A DNA stretch of 64,000 nucleotides, from assembly GCA_017893485.1 (NCBI GenBank), contig CM030361.1:137614461-137678460 (forward strand). The letters run 5' to 3'. Positions 21,108 to 32,103 of this stretch are shown here, piece after piece. Source of the DNA: Hemerocallis citrina. Lineage: Eukaryota > Streptophyta > Magnoliopsida > Asparagales > Asphodelaceae. The notes under the pieces are model-generated. The model saw nothing but the letters and a program-made list of their open reading frames with translations, did not search any database and was not told the DNA's origin. Each line of letters begins with the position of its first letter. Position 1 is the stretch's first letter. The position numbers were made by a program, and so were the translations under genes.

Positions 21108-21884
21108 ATGCCCAGATCTCATCCATTGGAACCTATACTCTTTGATCCAGAAATCGAAAGGACCTTACGACAAATTAAAAAGCAGAAAAAAATCTCTTTA
21201 TCCATGGCAAACGAAGAAAACAAAGCTCTGAGGGATTATGCAATGCCCTCAGTTAATGGAACCTTACCAAGCATAACAAGGCCTGCAGTTGAAGCAAATA
21301 ATTTTGAAATTAAACCATCAATCATTCAGATGATTCAGCAGAACCTTCAATTTGGAGGACTACCACATGATGACCCAAACACTCACATCACAAACTTTCT
21401 TGAGATATGCGATACCTTCAAATTCAATGGAGTTTCTAATGATGCCATTCGACTTAGACTTTTCCCTTTCTCACTTAGAGATAGGGCAAAGTATTGGTTG
21501 AATTCTTTACCACAGGGAACTATCACAACTTGGGAAGGTTTAGCACAGAAATTTTTGACAAAGTACTTTCCCCCAGCAAAAACAGCAAAGTTAAGAAATG
21601 ACATCACAACATTCACGCAACATGAGACGGAGTCATTATATGATGCATGGGAGAGGTACAAAGATCTACTAAGGAAGTGTCCTCATCATGAGCTTCCAAA
21701 GTGGCTACAGGTACAAACATTCTATAACGGTTTGGGGGCTACAAATCGATCCATGGTAGATGCAGCAGCTGGAGGTGCCTTAATGAGCAAGACTCATGAA
21801 GCAGCTTATGACCTTTTAGAAGAAATGGCATCCAATAATTATCAGTGGTCCTCAGAAAGAACAGTGCAAAGAAAAGTGGCGGGA
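21108..21884 (+). pseudogene. Athila gag, N-terminal part, fused in frame to PMD
   Basis: The ORF opens with MPRSHPLEPILFDPEIER and carries typical Athila gag blocks: FEIKPSIIQMIQ, GLPHDDPNTHITNFLEIC, RLFPFSLRDRAKYWLNSLP, TTWEGLAQKFLTKYFPP, ESLYDAWERYKDLLRKCPHH and AYDLLEEMASNNYQW. It is then fused to PMD sequence after QRKVAGV. I prefer ATG 21108 to 21102 because family gags begin MPRS. Gag packages the RNA in virus-like particles. The reading frame is intact across about 260 codons, which is unusual here. The zinc-finger and protease parts of Athila are missing, replaced by PMD sequence. Confidence 0.85.
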
Positions 21885-23447
21885 GTTTTCGAACCGGAAG
21901 ATTGGAAATCTCATGGTATACGTATCTCTTTTCTAAAGAAGTATTTTGTGAAAGATTGGATAGATGCAGCTATAGCCGATCCTGTAGTGGCAATGAAAGT
22001 TGGCAGAGCTTTCTTCATGTATTTTGTGGGTGAGTTTCTTCTACCTAATGCGGCCGGTGCAGTGAGATGTGGTTTCCTTACTGCATTTGAAGATTTGAAT
22101 GTTGTTGGTACGTATGATTGGGGTTGTCCATCTTTGGCATTGCTATATATGTCTTTGGATGCTTGTAGCCGACTTAAATTGAAATCATTTAACGGCCCGT
22201 GGCAAGTACTAGAGGTAATCTTAATAATTAATGTTCTTTATTTTGTTACAATAGTTAAATTGAAAATAATAATGTTCTAATTTTTAATCTGTCACATATT
22301 ATTATATGTGTTTGTTTCAGTACTGGGCATATGAATACACAAGCATTTGTACACCAATGTGTAAGCGAGACATAAACTTTGCAGTCCATTTGCAAAATGC
22401 GGATATCCGACCAAAAATATCACATTTGAATCGCAGTAATTTGGATGAAACAAGTTGTGATCTGATACGTTACAATATACAAATGGCCCGCAGTCAGCTA
22501 CAGATGAGATCATCAGCATCTATTATATGGCAACCCTATGATGGAACCAAATATGAGAACGAGTATGATGTTCAATGTGCGATGATCTTATCCCGCAACC
22601 GCTGTAACTTCGTGCACGATAGTTAGGTAATAATATATACAGTTATTCAATTAATACTTACTTAACTTATTTTTTTAACTCTAATTATGGTTTAAATGCA
22701 GGGTGTCTGGTACCTCGGTGACCGATGTTACCGGCAAGTAAATGGCATTATTGCTATCCCATCAAATCCTCCTAAGACCATGTCTAAAATGAAAGCACAT
22801 GAGTTCTGCATGCCAATTGATGCTTCTAGACTTGTCTCTCTTGTTCCACAAAGGGTATATGATCAGTATTGGGCGAAGGTTTCAATTGGTCCTATTATGC
22901 CTAAACTGTCGCATGGTGCTAACGTTGATTTCATAGGAGCAGCTGGTTGTAGCGATCCATCAACCCATTTGCCATATCTAGCACCTCCTTATTATATGCC
23001 CACACAATATATAGCACCACCGGTGCTTGAGAGACCAGCCTTGTTTGGTCAGCCCTTAGTTGAAGTACCCATATTCACGGGCGGTACAATAACAGAAAAT
23101 CTTAGTCAGGATACTTTTGAGTTTCAACTACGCGGCGATCAATCATACGTAAGAATATGAGTCAATTTGTAAAATTTGCAGCTGGTTTATGAAAATTTTG
23201 TTTAATTATATATTTCTACTTTATTTGTAGGAGGAGCTGTACAGACAATGCCAGGAACTATCGAGAAATAATTGTCTACTACGAAAATTTATTATTGACA
23301 AAATGGTGCTACGAGAATCAGTTCCGCCGATAGCAACATCAGGAAGGCGATTGATATCGAGGCATCGCCCTTCCACATCGCGGCAGACAGATGGTTCGGA
23401 GGAATCCACGCGAACTCCTTCATTTGTGCCAAACACACAAAATGATT
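21885..23447 (+). pseudogene. Plant mobile domain (PMD / MAIN-like) gene fragment, 4 exons
   Basis: Exons inferred by splice signals and frame: about 21885-22215, 22321-22626, 22703-23150 and 23231-23447. The protein has PMD features: IRISFLKKYF, a VGRAFFMYFVGEFLLPNAAG block, GTYDWGCPSLALLYMSLD, the WAYEY block after the first intron, VWYLGDRCYRQVNG and AIPSNPP. PMD proteins (MAIN and MAIL1 family) act in the nucleus in gene silencing and development, and PMD copies also travel in MULE and gypsy elements. The N-terminal third is missing and replaced in frame by Athila gag. A TAG at 22624-22626 lies at the end of exon 2. Exon 3 ends at a consensus GTAAGA donor. The presence of introns means capture was at the DNA level. 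No start codon of its own. Confidence 0.75.
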
Positions 23448-23454
23448 AGAAATA

Positions 23455-23790
23455 TTATTAGTTTGTGTTATCTTAAAATTATGTTGTATGGGTCTCTTCG
23501 AAACATGTAATGTTATCTTAAAATTAATATGGTAATTAATCTTAATGAAGTGAAGAAGAATGGTCAATGCACGCCAACCTAGACTATAGATTCCATGCCT
23601 CTTTTTCACTATTGATACACCATTTCTTCACGTGAAGGGGTACCACTTTGTTGAAAATTATGTTGTATGGGGTACATTTTCACGTGAAGGGGTACCACTT
23701 TCTTCTCTATTTAACAAACTCCAATCTTTGAACTACGAACAAACCATCATTCCCTACAACTCTACTCCTTCAACATATTCTTAGCATCTC
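23455..23790. other. Spacer between PMD gene and transposase
   Basis: AT-rich. Contains a direct repeat of TTCACGTGAAGGGGTACCACTTT (starts near 23626 and 23679), each copy with the CACGTG palindrome. It is the likely promoter region of the transposase; TTCTCTATTTAACAAAC is a possible TATA-type site near 23702. No terminal inverted repeat was found. Confidence 0.5.
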
Positions 23791-23794
23791 AAAA

Positions 23795-25078
23795 ATGTCT
23801 CAATTCTCTTCTTCTTCAACGTCCACTGACTCCTCCGATGAATGGGATGAAGAAGACGATGTGGCAATCATGTTCAACAGGCGCATGCAGCAAAGAGCTT
23901 TGGGTAATCTCGCTTCACAACGAGATTTGCATCGCCGTTATATTCGCCGCGAGAGAGTTGAAGGCCATAACCGGTTGATGCGGGATTATTTTTGCGACAA
24001 CTCTATTTACCCCGATTCTATTTTCCATCGGCGATTTCGAATGCGTCGGCCTCTTTTCATGAGGATACTTGAAGCATGCGTTGGTTATGATCAACATTTT
24101 CAACAACGAGTAGATGCTACAAACGCCCTTAGCTTGTCACCAGTACAGAAATTAACAGCTGCAATGCGGTATTTAGCGTATGGATCTTCTGCTGATGCAG
24201 TCGACGAATATGTCAGAATCGGAGAAACTACAGTACTCAACACGGTACGTTGATTTTGTTTAGCAATTGTTAATATTTTTGCTCCGCAATATACAAGAAA
24301 ACCCAACGCAGATGATGTAAACAGACTCCTCGAAGAGAATAAAATTCGTGGATTCCCGGGTATGTTGGGTAGTGTAGATTGCATGCACTGGGTTTGGAAA
24401 AATTGCCTTGCAGCTTGGCATGGTCAGTATACAGGTCATGTCCGTGAACCAACAATTATACTTGAAGCAGTTGCGTCCTATGATCTCTGGTTTTGGCATT
24501 CATTTTTTGGCATGTCGGGAAGCAATAATGATTTGAACGTACTTAACCGATCAACATTATTTAATGATATTCTTAATGGTTGTGCACCTCCTGCTAATTA
24601 TGTTATAAACAATCATCAATATTCCATGGGGTACTATTTGGCGGATGGAATCTACCCACCGTTGGCTACTATAGTCAAAACCTACACTGCACCTGAGACA
24701 CAAAAAAAGAAAAAAATTGCTCAAATGCAAGAAGGTGCACGTAAAGACGTTGAACAAGCATTCAGAGTTTTACAGGCTAGGTTTGCGATCGTAAAAGGGC
24801 CAGCTCAAATGTGGGATGCAGATAGTCTGTCTTATATAATGAAGACTTGTATTATTTTACATAATATGATTGTGGAGGATGAAAGAGACGAAGGTATACA
24901 TGATTATGACTACGAACAAAATTTATCAACTACATTCGTAACACTTAATACAACTTCTCCAACAGAACAGACAGCTCATTTTGCACGGAGCGTTGTTTTA
25001 CATGATCGACAGCGCCATCATACGCTTCGACAAGATTTGGTTGACCATATTTGGAACGAATTTGGGGAAGCCAATTGA
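23795..25078 (+). pseudogene. PIF/Harbinger (Pong-type) transposase, one nonsense codon
   Basis: A single frame of 427 codons with one TGA at 24251-24253, probably CGA originally. The N-terminus is acidic and Ser-rich, followed by RDLHRRYIRRERVEGHNRLM and a helix-turn-helix-like region (LTAAMRYLAYGSSADAVDEY). The DDE domain has GSVDCMHWVW (Asp), the GMSGSNNDLNVL block (Asp) and ARKDVEQAFRVLQARFAI (Glu), so all three catalytic acids remain. In this superfamily the protein cuts at the terminal repeats and targets TWA/TNA sites, with ORF1 as partner. One stop is the only defect seen, so it is a recent casualty. Confidence 0.88.
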
Positions 25079-25385
25079 TAAAATGTAATACTTTCTGAAT
25101 TGTTTATTTAGATTTGTAATTTTTCTTATTATGAATGGTCTCTTTTTATGTTTTCTCCAATGTGGTACTAACTTGAATGTCCTTTGAAATTTATTCCATA
25201 CTGTTCTGAATTGCATGCTGGTAAAATTGTTATTATTGATGTGTACACATGAAACTACCTATTTAATACATTAAAATTAAAACTTAATACGTCGATAGTA
25301 AATTATGAAACAGGAATTAATGTAAAATTGACGATACAAATTGTTGACTTCTTAAAACTCTTACAGAAATAAATAGCCTTACATT

Positions 25386-26311
25386 TTAATCCCTAATGAA
25401 ACCTCTTTTTTCCATGATTTGACGTTGTCTACAAATAAAATAATAACGTTGCTCATCAGGATATTTTGTCAGATCCAACCCCATTATTCGATCTTCCTCG
25501 GCTTGCTCTTTCATATCCTGGTTTTTTTTTTTCAAAGCAAGTTTCAATTGCGTCGCTTCTAATCTACGTCTTTGTGTCTCAATATAGCAGGAGTTAAATC
25601 TTCTCGTCTCTTCAAGCATAGCCTCGTCAGTACCATCGGCTTTATTTTTCGCTTTCCTTTTTCCTGCTTTGCGCCCGGGTGGCCGGGACAGTGGTGTAGA
25701 GGATTCACCTCCCGCCGCTACGTCGGTGTTGGGAGAGTCAACATTTAGAGGCGTATGTTGACTGCGACTAACATCAGGTGATTGTGTTCCAATGCCATAC
25801 TCGAAGACAGTAGTCGTACGTAGAGAAAATTTGGGTAAATCTTTTAGTAATTGATAACATTCTTCAAATCGGAAAGCTTTACCAGTAGATTGCATGTATT
25901 CCGTTCTTGCTTCCCGTATCTAGAAAAAAGAAAAACAAAACAACACTCATTTAAAAACTCTAATAACAATGCATTCAAAAAACAATAATTTTAAGATTCA
26001 AATAAATATACCTTGTCAGACTCCGTAGTTCCGCTCGCTGCTCTATTTGTAACACTCGCCAATTTAGTAGCAAATAGCGACACATCTTTGAAAATAATGT
26101 GAAATCTACTACTAAGCAATGCCGACGTTCGATCCGTCGGACTGCCTAAAATTGCTTTGAAGGTGTTGAATATACGATCCCAAAATTAGCTACCCGATTG
26201 GTCCACACCAACTGTTGGATCTTGACTAGTTGCTATCCAACTCTGTGAAAGAATAACATCTTCACTTGTTGTATAGGCTCTCCCTCTTGATCCCCTGGTT
26301 GGAGCTGCCAT
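25386..26311 (-). pseudogene. PIF/Harbinger ORF1 (Myb/SANT-like DNA-binding protein), one nonsense codon
   Basis: Two exons, 26311-26012 and 25919-25386, joined by an intron with GTATAT donor and CTAG acceptor, phase 0; about 277 codons. Exon 1 begins MAAPTRGSRGRAYTTSEDV and has the Myb/SANT-like SWIATSQDP...FWDRIF block. A TAA at 26186-26188 replaces the residue before the FWDR block. Exon 2 carries a Pro/Ser-rich linker, a basic KAGKRKAKNK stretch and the helical C-terminus (YIETQRRRLEATQLKLA, KYPDEQRYYFICRQR) known from NAM-associated and Pong ORF1 proteins. It is convergent with the transposase gene, about 307 bp apart. ORF1 binds the element ends and helps import or activate the transposase. 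Confidence 0.85.
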
Positions 26312-26559
26312 TGTTGCAAGAATTTTTTTCTCAGGATTAGCTCTCGGTGTGAAGTAGGAAGACTAGTTTGGTTGGTTATGATTTTTGCTGTTAATTTTTT
26401 TACACCCAGGAGTCTTATTTATACTGATTTTTTGATAGACGTTGTCAAATTAATAGCCGTTGAGATACGAAAAAAGAGCCGTTGAAGAGAACGAAGTGCC
26501 GTTGAAGAGAACCGTTGGAGGGCAATTTAGGGAAAAAAAACAAGAAAAAAAAATTCAAT

Positions 26560-26885
26560 CTCCAAAGACGGGGAATGATAGCCCGGACGGGGTATGTATC
26601 CCCGTCTGAGGAGAGATTTTTAAAAAAAAAATTTAGAAATAGGGAGGGACGGGGTTTGATACCCCGGCCGGGGTATCATTCCCCGTCTGAGGGATTATTA
26701 AAAAAAATTATTTTTTAAGGGGGAGAGACGGGGTATCATACCCCGTCCGGGGTATGTATCCCCGTCCAACCATTTTTTTTTTAAAAAAAATTAATTAAAA
26801 TTATTAAGACGGGATATGATCTTCCGTCTGAATCGATTAAATAATCATTAAATCGGAGGGACGGGATATGATATCCCGTCCTTTA
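26560..26885. repeat. Array of GC palindromes (GACGGGGTAT...ATACCCCGTC) near the Harbinger right end
   Basis: At least five spaced copies of GACGGGGTAT, each paired with an inverted ATCCCCGTC or ATACCCCGTC, occur near 26569, 26648, 26727, 26810 and 26860. They are separated by A-rich spacers. Each can form a short hairpin. The position is subterminal to the TIR. Confidence 0.8.
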
Positions 26886-26924
26886 TAATTTGAGAAACTA
26901 CATTTCGTTTCTCATATTTGAGAA

Positions 26925-27032
26925 ACAAGAATAGAACGTTTGCTATAAAATGGCAAAATGAGAAACGATTGCAAAGGTTCGTTTGCTATAATATGGCAAA
27001 ATGGCATATATAGCAAACGACTGTGGATGCTC
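26925..27032 (-). repeat. Harbinger right terminal and subterminal repeats
   Basis: CGTTTGCTATAAAATGGCAAAATGAG and TTCGTTTGCTATAATATGG recur, and the inverted CATATATAGCAAACGACTGTG ends the element. The terminal GAGCATCCACAGTC is of the type seen in plant PIF/Harbinger and Tourist-like elements. The TTA at 27033-27035 is the expected 3-bp target site. Confidence 0.75.
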
Positions 27033-27988
27033 TTAGGGATCATTTTTCCAATTAAATGTGCATTCTTATTAATCATTTTTATGCATCATTTTTCTAATTA
27101 AATCTAGCATGCATTCCTATTTAGAAATAGGGAAAATTTACCCACCTTAAATGGAGAGACAAATACAATTAGCAACTTCCTAAACGAAAGTCCTTGCACA
27201 CGAATGATCCTCCTCCTAGAAGCGCGCACTCGAGCCTCCAAGAACACCAAAAACCGAGCACTTCCACAAGCCAACCGAGAACTCTCCTATGCCGGCCTCC
27301 TCTTCTTGTTGCAAGCACAACTCCCACACACAACTCAATCTTTTACTCACTAAATAAACTACTAGATAATGTATTTTATACTATAGGTTTGAAAGAATTA
27401 ATAAGCACAAGAATAACTAGCCATGGGGGGGGGGGGGGGGTATTTATACTAAAAATCTAGGGAAAAGGATGGCTAAGATTGAAGTAGGAGTTAGGAACAA
27501 ATGGCTATGATTTAAGGAGTTATACTAACCACCCATGATCAAGTAACCACTCCACCATGATCCCACTCAAATTTTTCCCATTCCCTCCAAAATGCAATCC
27601 AGCCATGCTTGGGAGTGCACTATGCACGTGTACGTGCAATGCACGTGCAAGCATTTGCCTCCAAAAAATTTGTACATTAAATTTTGTATGAAAATAATCT
27701 TTAAATTGTATCCTACATGACAAGTTGTATTTAAAAATAAATTAACTCATGGGCTTTAGTTTATGGGCCAAAATAGTAATTTTAAAATAAAATAAATGAA
27801 TTAAATTTTGGTCTTTAAGAAAAAGGCTCTTTGTCTAATTGAAAGAAGGCTTTGTAACAAATAATTAAAAAGCACATATTTAAAAATCTATACTCATCAT
27901 GATGAAAATATTTACCAAAAATATTGCACGTGCACACTACGTACAAAATAAAATAATTTTTCATTAAATGAAAAATCAGGGCATTACA
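27033..27988 (-). repeat. Element B 3' LTR, right part
   Basis: Matches 34482-35436, starting TTAGGGATCATTTTTC and ending CAGGGCATTACA. It contains a run of 16 G (27425-27440) directly beside the minus-strand TATAAATA box (27441-27448). The other LTR has only a short G run there. The purine-rich minus-strand sequence AAGGAGGGAGTG just inside (27989-28005) is the probable PPT. Confidence 0.92.
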
Positions 27989-28090
27989 ACACTCCCTCCT
28001 TAGAATAGTTCCGTCCCCGGAACTACAGTCAAGAGCGAGAAAAACAAACACTAAGACTAATAACAAGCACAAAAGAATACAAAGATACAA

Positions 28091-31000
28091 TCAAGCAAAA
28101 AGCTCAGGATAATCCTTCAACATCTTCTCCTCAGACTCCCAAGTAGCCTCTTCAACCAAATGGTTTCTCCAGACTACCTTGACCATCGGTATCGTCTTAT
28201 TCCTCAAGACTTTCTCTCAACGATCAACAATCTTGACAGGAGACTCGATGTAATTCAGATCCAACTGCAAACCTTCCGGTACTTCAGGCAAATGATGACT
28301 CGGATCCGGAATATAACCTCTCAGCACAGACATATGAAAGACATTGTGCACCTGAGACAACTCTTCCGGTAACTCAAGCCGGTAAGTAGTTTTCTCGATC
28401 CTTTTAAATATCTTATATGGGCCTATAAACCTCGGGGCTAATTTTTCGCCTTTGCCAAATCGAACCACACCTTTACTGGGTGATACTTTCAGAAAGACGA
28501 AATCACCAACCTCAAACTCAAGGTTCCTTCTCCGGTTGTCTGCATAGCTTTTCTGCCTGCTCTGAGCTTCTACCAACCTTTTCCTGATCAGATCAATCTT
28601 CTCAGAGGTTTGCTGCACAAGCTCAGGACCAAACAACTGACGCTCCCCAACTTCAAACCAACAAGCAGGCGTCCTGCACTTCCTGCCATACAAAGCTTCG
28701 TACGGTGCCATCCCGATGCTAGTCTGAAAACTGTTGTTGTAGGCAACTCTACCAAAGGTAAATGCCTTTCCCAACTGCCTCCAAAGTCTAGTATACAACA
28801 CCGAAGCATATCCTCAAGAATACGGTTGACTCTCTCGGTCTGCCCATCGGTTTGCAGATGAAAAACAGTGCTGAAATCTATCTTGGTACCCAAAGCTGTC
28901 TGAAGACTCCTCCAGAAATGCGAAGTAAACCGCGCATCTCGATCAGACACAGTAGTTGACGGAACACCATGAAGCCTGACGATCTCGCCAACATACAACT
29001 CAGCTAACTTGTCCATCGAAGCAGTGAGTTTCATCGCCAGAAAGTGAGCGGACTTGGTTAGTCGATCGACTATAACCCAAATCGCATCATTGCCTTTAGA
29101 ACTCTTAGGCAATCCCGTAATGAAATCCATACTGATGTTATCCCACTTCCATTCTGGAATAGGTAACGGCTGTAATAGACCTCCGGGTCTCTGATTCTCG
29201 GCTTTGACTTGCTGACAAACCTCACACTTCACCACAAATTCAGCCACATCCCGCTTCAAACCTGACCACCAGAAATGCTGTTTGATGTCTTTGTACATCT
29301 TAGTACTCCCAGGATGTACCGACAAAAGAGTAGCATGCGCTTCCTGAAGAATACTCTCTTTCAGGTCCGCCTGATTTGGAATACATAGTCTATCTCCGAA
29401 CCACAGCACTCTATCCCTGATTTGAAATCCGGGCAACCTGCCAGCACCAACCTGCTCCTTCATCTCCAAAATATCAACATCAACCTCCTGACTTGCAATG
29501 ATCCTTCCATTCAGTGTAGGCTGAAGCCTCAACTGAGCTAAAGATGCTTCCAATCCTTGCAAGACAACTTCAATACCTGCTCGGTCCAATTCCTCAATCA
29601 GATGCTTCTGAGTTGTAATCAAACTGGCTAAACTGCTCTTGTGACTAAGTGCATCAGCAACAACATTAGCTTTCCCAGGATGATACTTGATCTCAGGTCG
29701 CATGTCCTCAAGCACTTCCAACCATCTCCGCTGCCTCAAATTCAGATCCTTCTACTGATATATGTACTTCAAACTCTTGTGGTCCGTGTACATGTTCAAT
29801 TTCTCACCGTACACGTAGTGTCTCCATTGCTTTAGGGCAAAGATAATCGCAGCCAACTCCAGATCATGGGTCGGGTAATTCTTCTCATGCGGTCGTAGCT
29901 GCCTAGACCCATAAGCGATTACTCTTCCTTCTTGCATTAAGACACAACCAAGCCCACGATGTGAAGCATCGCTATAAACATCATACTCAACACCTGCTCT
30001 AGGCAAAGCTAAAATAGGTGTAGTAGTCAGCTTCTCTTTCAGCTCCTGAAAGCTTGCCTCACATTGCTCAGTCCACTTGAAGTTCACATTCTTCTTGGTC
30101 AGACCAGTAAGCGGTACAGCTATCTGAGCATAACCTTGAATGAATCTCCTGTAGTATCCAGTCATTCCAAGAAAACTTCTGACTTCCTTCACTGTAGTAG
30201 GCCTAGCCCAATCTCTCACTGCCTCTATCTTCTGAGGGTCAGTTGCCACTCCCTCCTTAGAAAGGATGTGACCTAGGAATGCCACTTCAGATTTCCAGAA
30301 ATCACACTTGGATAGCTTGGCATACAACTCCTGCTCTTCCAGCTTCTTCAAAACTACTGCCAGATGCTCGGTGTGCTCCTCTTCTGACTTGGAGTACACG
30401 AGAATATCGTCGATAAACACCACGACGAAAGAATCAATGAACGGCCTCAGAACTCTGTTCATCAAATCCATGAAGATTGCGGGTGCATTCGTCACTCCAA
30501 ATGGCATAACTAAGAATTCGTAATGCTCATGTCGAGTTCTAAATGCAGTTTTGTGCACATCTTCAGCTTTCACTCGAACTTGGTGATATCCTGATCGAAG
30601 ATCTATTTTGGAGAAAACAGCTGCTCCTTGTAGACGATCGAACAGGTCATCAATTCGGGGAATAGGATACTTATTCTGAACAGTGACCTTATTCAGCCCC
30701 CGGTAATCGATACACATTCTCATCGATCCATCCTTCTTCTTTACCAAAAGAACTAGTGCTCCCCAATGTGACGCACTAGGTTGAATAAAGCCTTTCTCCA
30801 ACAGTTCTTCAATCTGCCGCTTCACCTCATCCTGTTCCACTGGAGCCATCCTATACGGTGCCTTAGAAATGGGTGCACTTCCCGGTTGAACAGTGATGCG
30901 GAACTCTACATCACGATGCGGGGGTAACCCAGGAAAATCATCCAAGAACACAGTTGGATAGTCCCGAACCACAGGAATCCCTTGTACTTCCACAGGAGTC

Positions 31001-31440
31001 TCTTTCATGCGGATAGCTACCACTAGCTTAGAACACTTCTTCTTCCCTTGGAAAGTGACTTCAGGTCCACCTGGAGCCTTCACTGTTACCGTCTTGGTTT
31101 TACACTCGATGCTTGCACTGTACACCGACATCCAATCAATGCCAATGATAACATCGACTCCCAAGATAGTCAGCTCGATTAGATCAATCCCAAAGATTCG
31201 ATCTCCAATCACAATCTCACAATTAGCATAATACCGATCAGTGGTTAGAGTTTCTCCTGATGGAGTAGCTACTGCTAAGATCTTGCCTGGAAAAATCTTC
31301 GGTTCAACTCCCAACACTTTAGCAAATTTAGGAGACACAAAAGTATGAGAGGATCCAGTATTGAACAACACAACAGCTTTCATTCCATATTCTGATGTAA
31401 AAGGTCCATCAAATTCGAAGTATGAAACATGATCTTTCAA
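28091..31440 (-). pseudogene. Element B pol (protease, RT, RNase H, integrase, chromodomain), broken
   Basis: Domains in order from 31440: protease with [12 protein letters not shown] (catalytic Asp changed to Asn), RT with [26 protein letters not shown] and [11 protein letters not shown], RNase H with [14 protein letters not shown] and [11 protein letters not shown], then integrase with HHCC zinc site, MDFITGLP, VSDRDARFTSHFW and QTDGQTERVNR. The end carries a chromodomain (TIPMVKVVWRNHLVEEATW), placing it in the Tekay/Del group of chromoviruses. Breaks: a TAG at 29749-29751 where element C has CAG, a frameshift near 28735-28760, and a TGA just before the chromodomain near 28213. The ATG at 31440 is simply the first in frame. 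Confidence 0.92.
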
Positions 31441-31535
31441 GTCAATATTTCCACTTCATTGAATTTCAAACCTTATACATTCGAATTGAAAACATTTCTT
31501 GACGTCAAAATGAAAACAGTAGAAGCTACAACAGT
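31441..31535 (-). other. Short spacer where gag is expected in element B
   Basis: No zinc knuckle, gag helix motif or homology to the gag of element C is visible here. With the ORF upstream this is all that separates the leader from protease. Confidence 0.55.
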
Positions 31536-31958
31536 CTAACTCCTATGGTTCCTCTTCGCTTCTCGAAGTTCTCCCCGTAGTTCATCAACTTCATCCTTCA
31601 GCACATCGGTCAGATTCTTCCTCTTCTCGAGTTCCCATACACGATGACTGAGAACAGAAAAGTCGTCCTTACGCTTTGCCAGCTGAGCCTCCAATAATCA
31701 GACTCTCTCTCGCAGTGTCTCTACTTGCCTTTGAAGAGATATCATAAGATCATTTGGAACTGGTTCTTCTTCTTCGTCAGAAGAATCATCAGATGAATCC
31801 GGAGGTGGGGTAATCTCTCGGGATTCAAGTCATTCTTCTCCGTCAGAATCTGCTTGCCCTGGATAGTACTCGTTCTCGGAATCTGCCTGTCCAGGATGGT
31901 ACTCTTCCTCGATGATATGCCAGTCGTCGTCTCCAGCAGGGTCGAAGTGGTCAGCCAT
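31536..31958 (-). pseudogene. Element B ORF1: short acidic coiled-coil protein in place of gag
   Basis: A 141-codon frame starts with MADHFDPAGDDDWHIIEEEY. It contains two copies of YHPGQADSE/YYPGQADSD, a Pro/Ser/Asp/Glu-rich linker and a heptad-like C-terminus (LQRQVETLRERV, LEAQLAKRKDD, LEKRKN, LKDEVDELRGELREAK) that predicts a coiled coil. Two in-frame stops interrupt it, at 31830-31832 and after LRERV. I do not recognise the family. It lies between the PBS and protease, where a gag belongs, but lacks zinc knuckles. It could be a gag N-terminal remnant or an unrelated ORF of a non-autonomous family. Confidence 0.55.
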
Positions 31959-32103
31959 CTTAGAAATAGAGAGGAAGAAGCATAAGTCATAGAGCAACAC
32001 AAATGTAAGTCACTTACATTTAAATCTCTAGACTCAAACACACACTCTAAATGTCCACTTCTAGGGTGTCGTTCCTTATAAATTTGTACAAGTGTGGAAG
32101 CGT

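Larger units (their letters stand above)
20239..21884 (+). mobile_element. Athila-lineage retrotransposon fragment (LTR end, PBS, 5' gag)
   Basis: The segment starts inside the 3' end of an Athila-type LTR (GTACACTTGCAAATATCAACA near 20350). It continues with a tRNA-Asp primer-binding site, a long T/A-rich leader and the N-terminal two thirds of an Athila gag, and is then joined to a PMD gene at about 21885. No Athila pol, env-like ORF or 3' LTR follows, so it is a truncated piece. The left edge abuts the element B LTR without a target duplication, which points to rearrangement and not insertion. Confidence 0.82.
23448..27032 (+). mobile_element. Pong-like PIF/Harbinger DNA transposon, left end not found
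   Basis: It holds the two genes of this superfamily in convergent order: DDE transposase (23795-25078, plus) and Myb-like ORF1 (25386-26311, minus). The right end is clear. The terminus reads GACTGTGGATGCTC, i.e. GAGCATCCACAGTC inward, followed by the 3-bp target TTA (27033-27035), after which the element B LTR resumes exactly as at 34482. A matching left terminus is absent. The left end could lie beyond the PMD gene, which would make PMD cargo, or was lost with the adjoining 0.8 kb of LTR. The start coordinate is therefore only the end of the PMD gene. Confidence 0.8.

Noticed and set aside
27194..27460. ORF at 27194 and its counterpart near 34617-34828
   Set aside because: Located in LTR promoter and leader sequence, not conserved in frame, and disrupted by the G tract in one copy.
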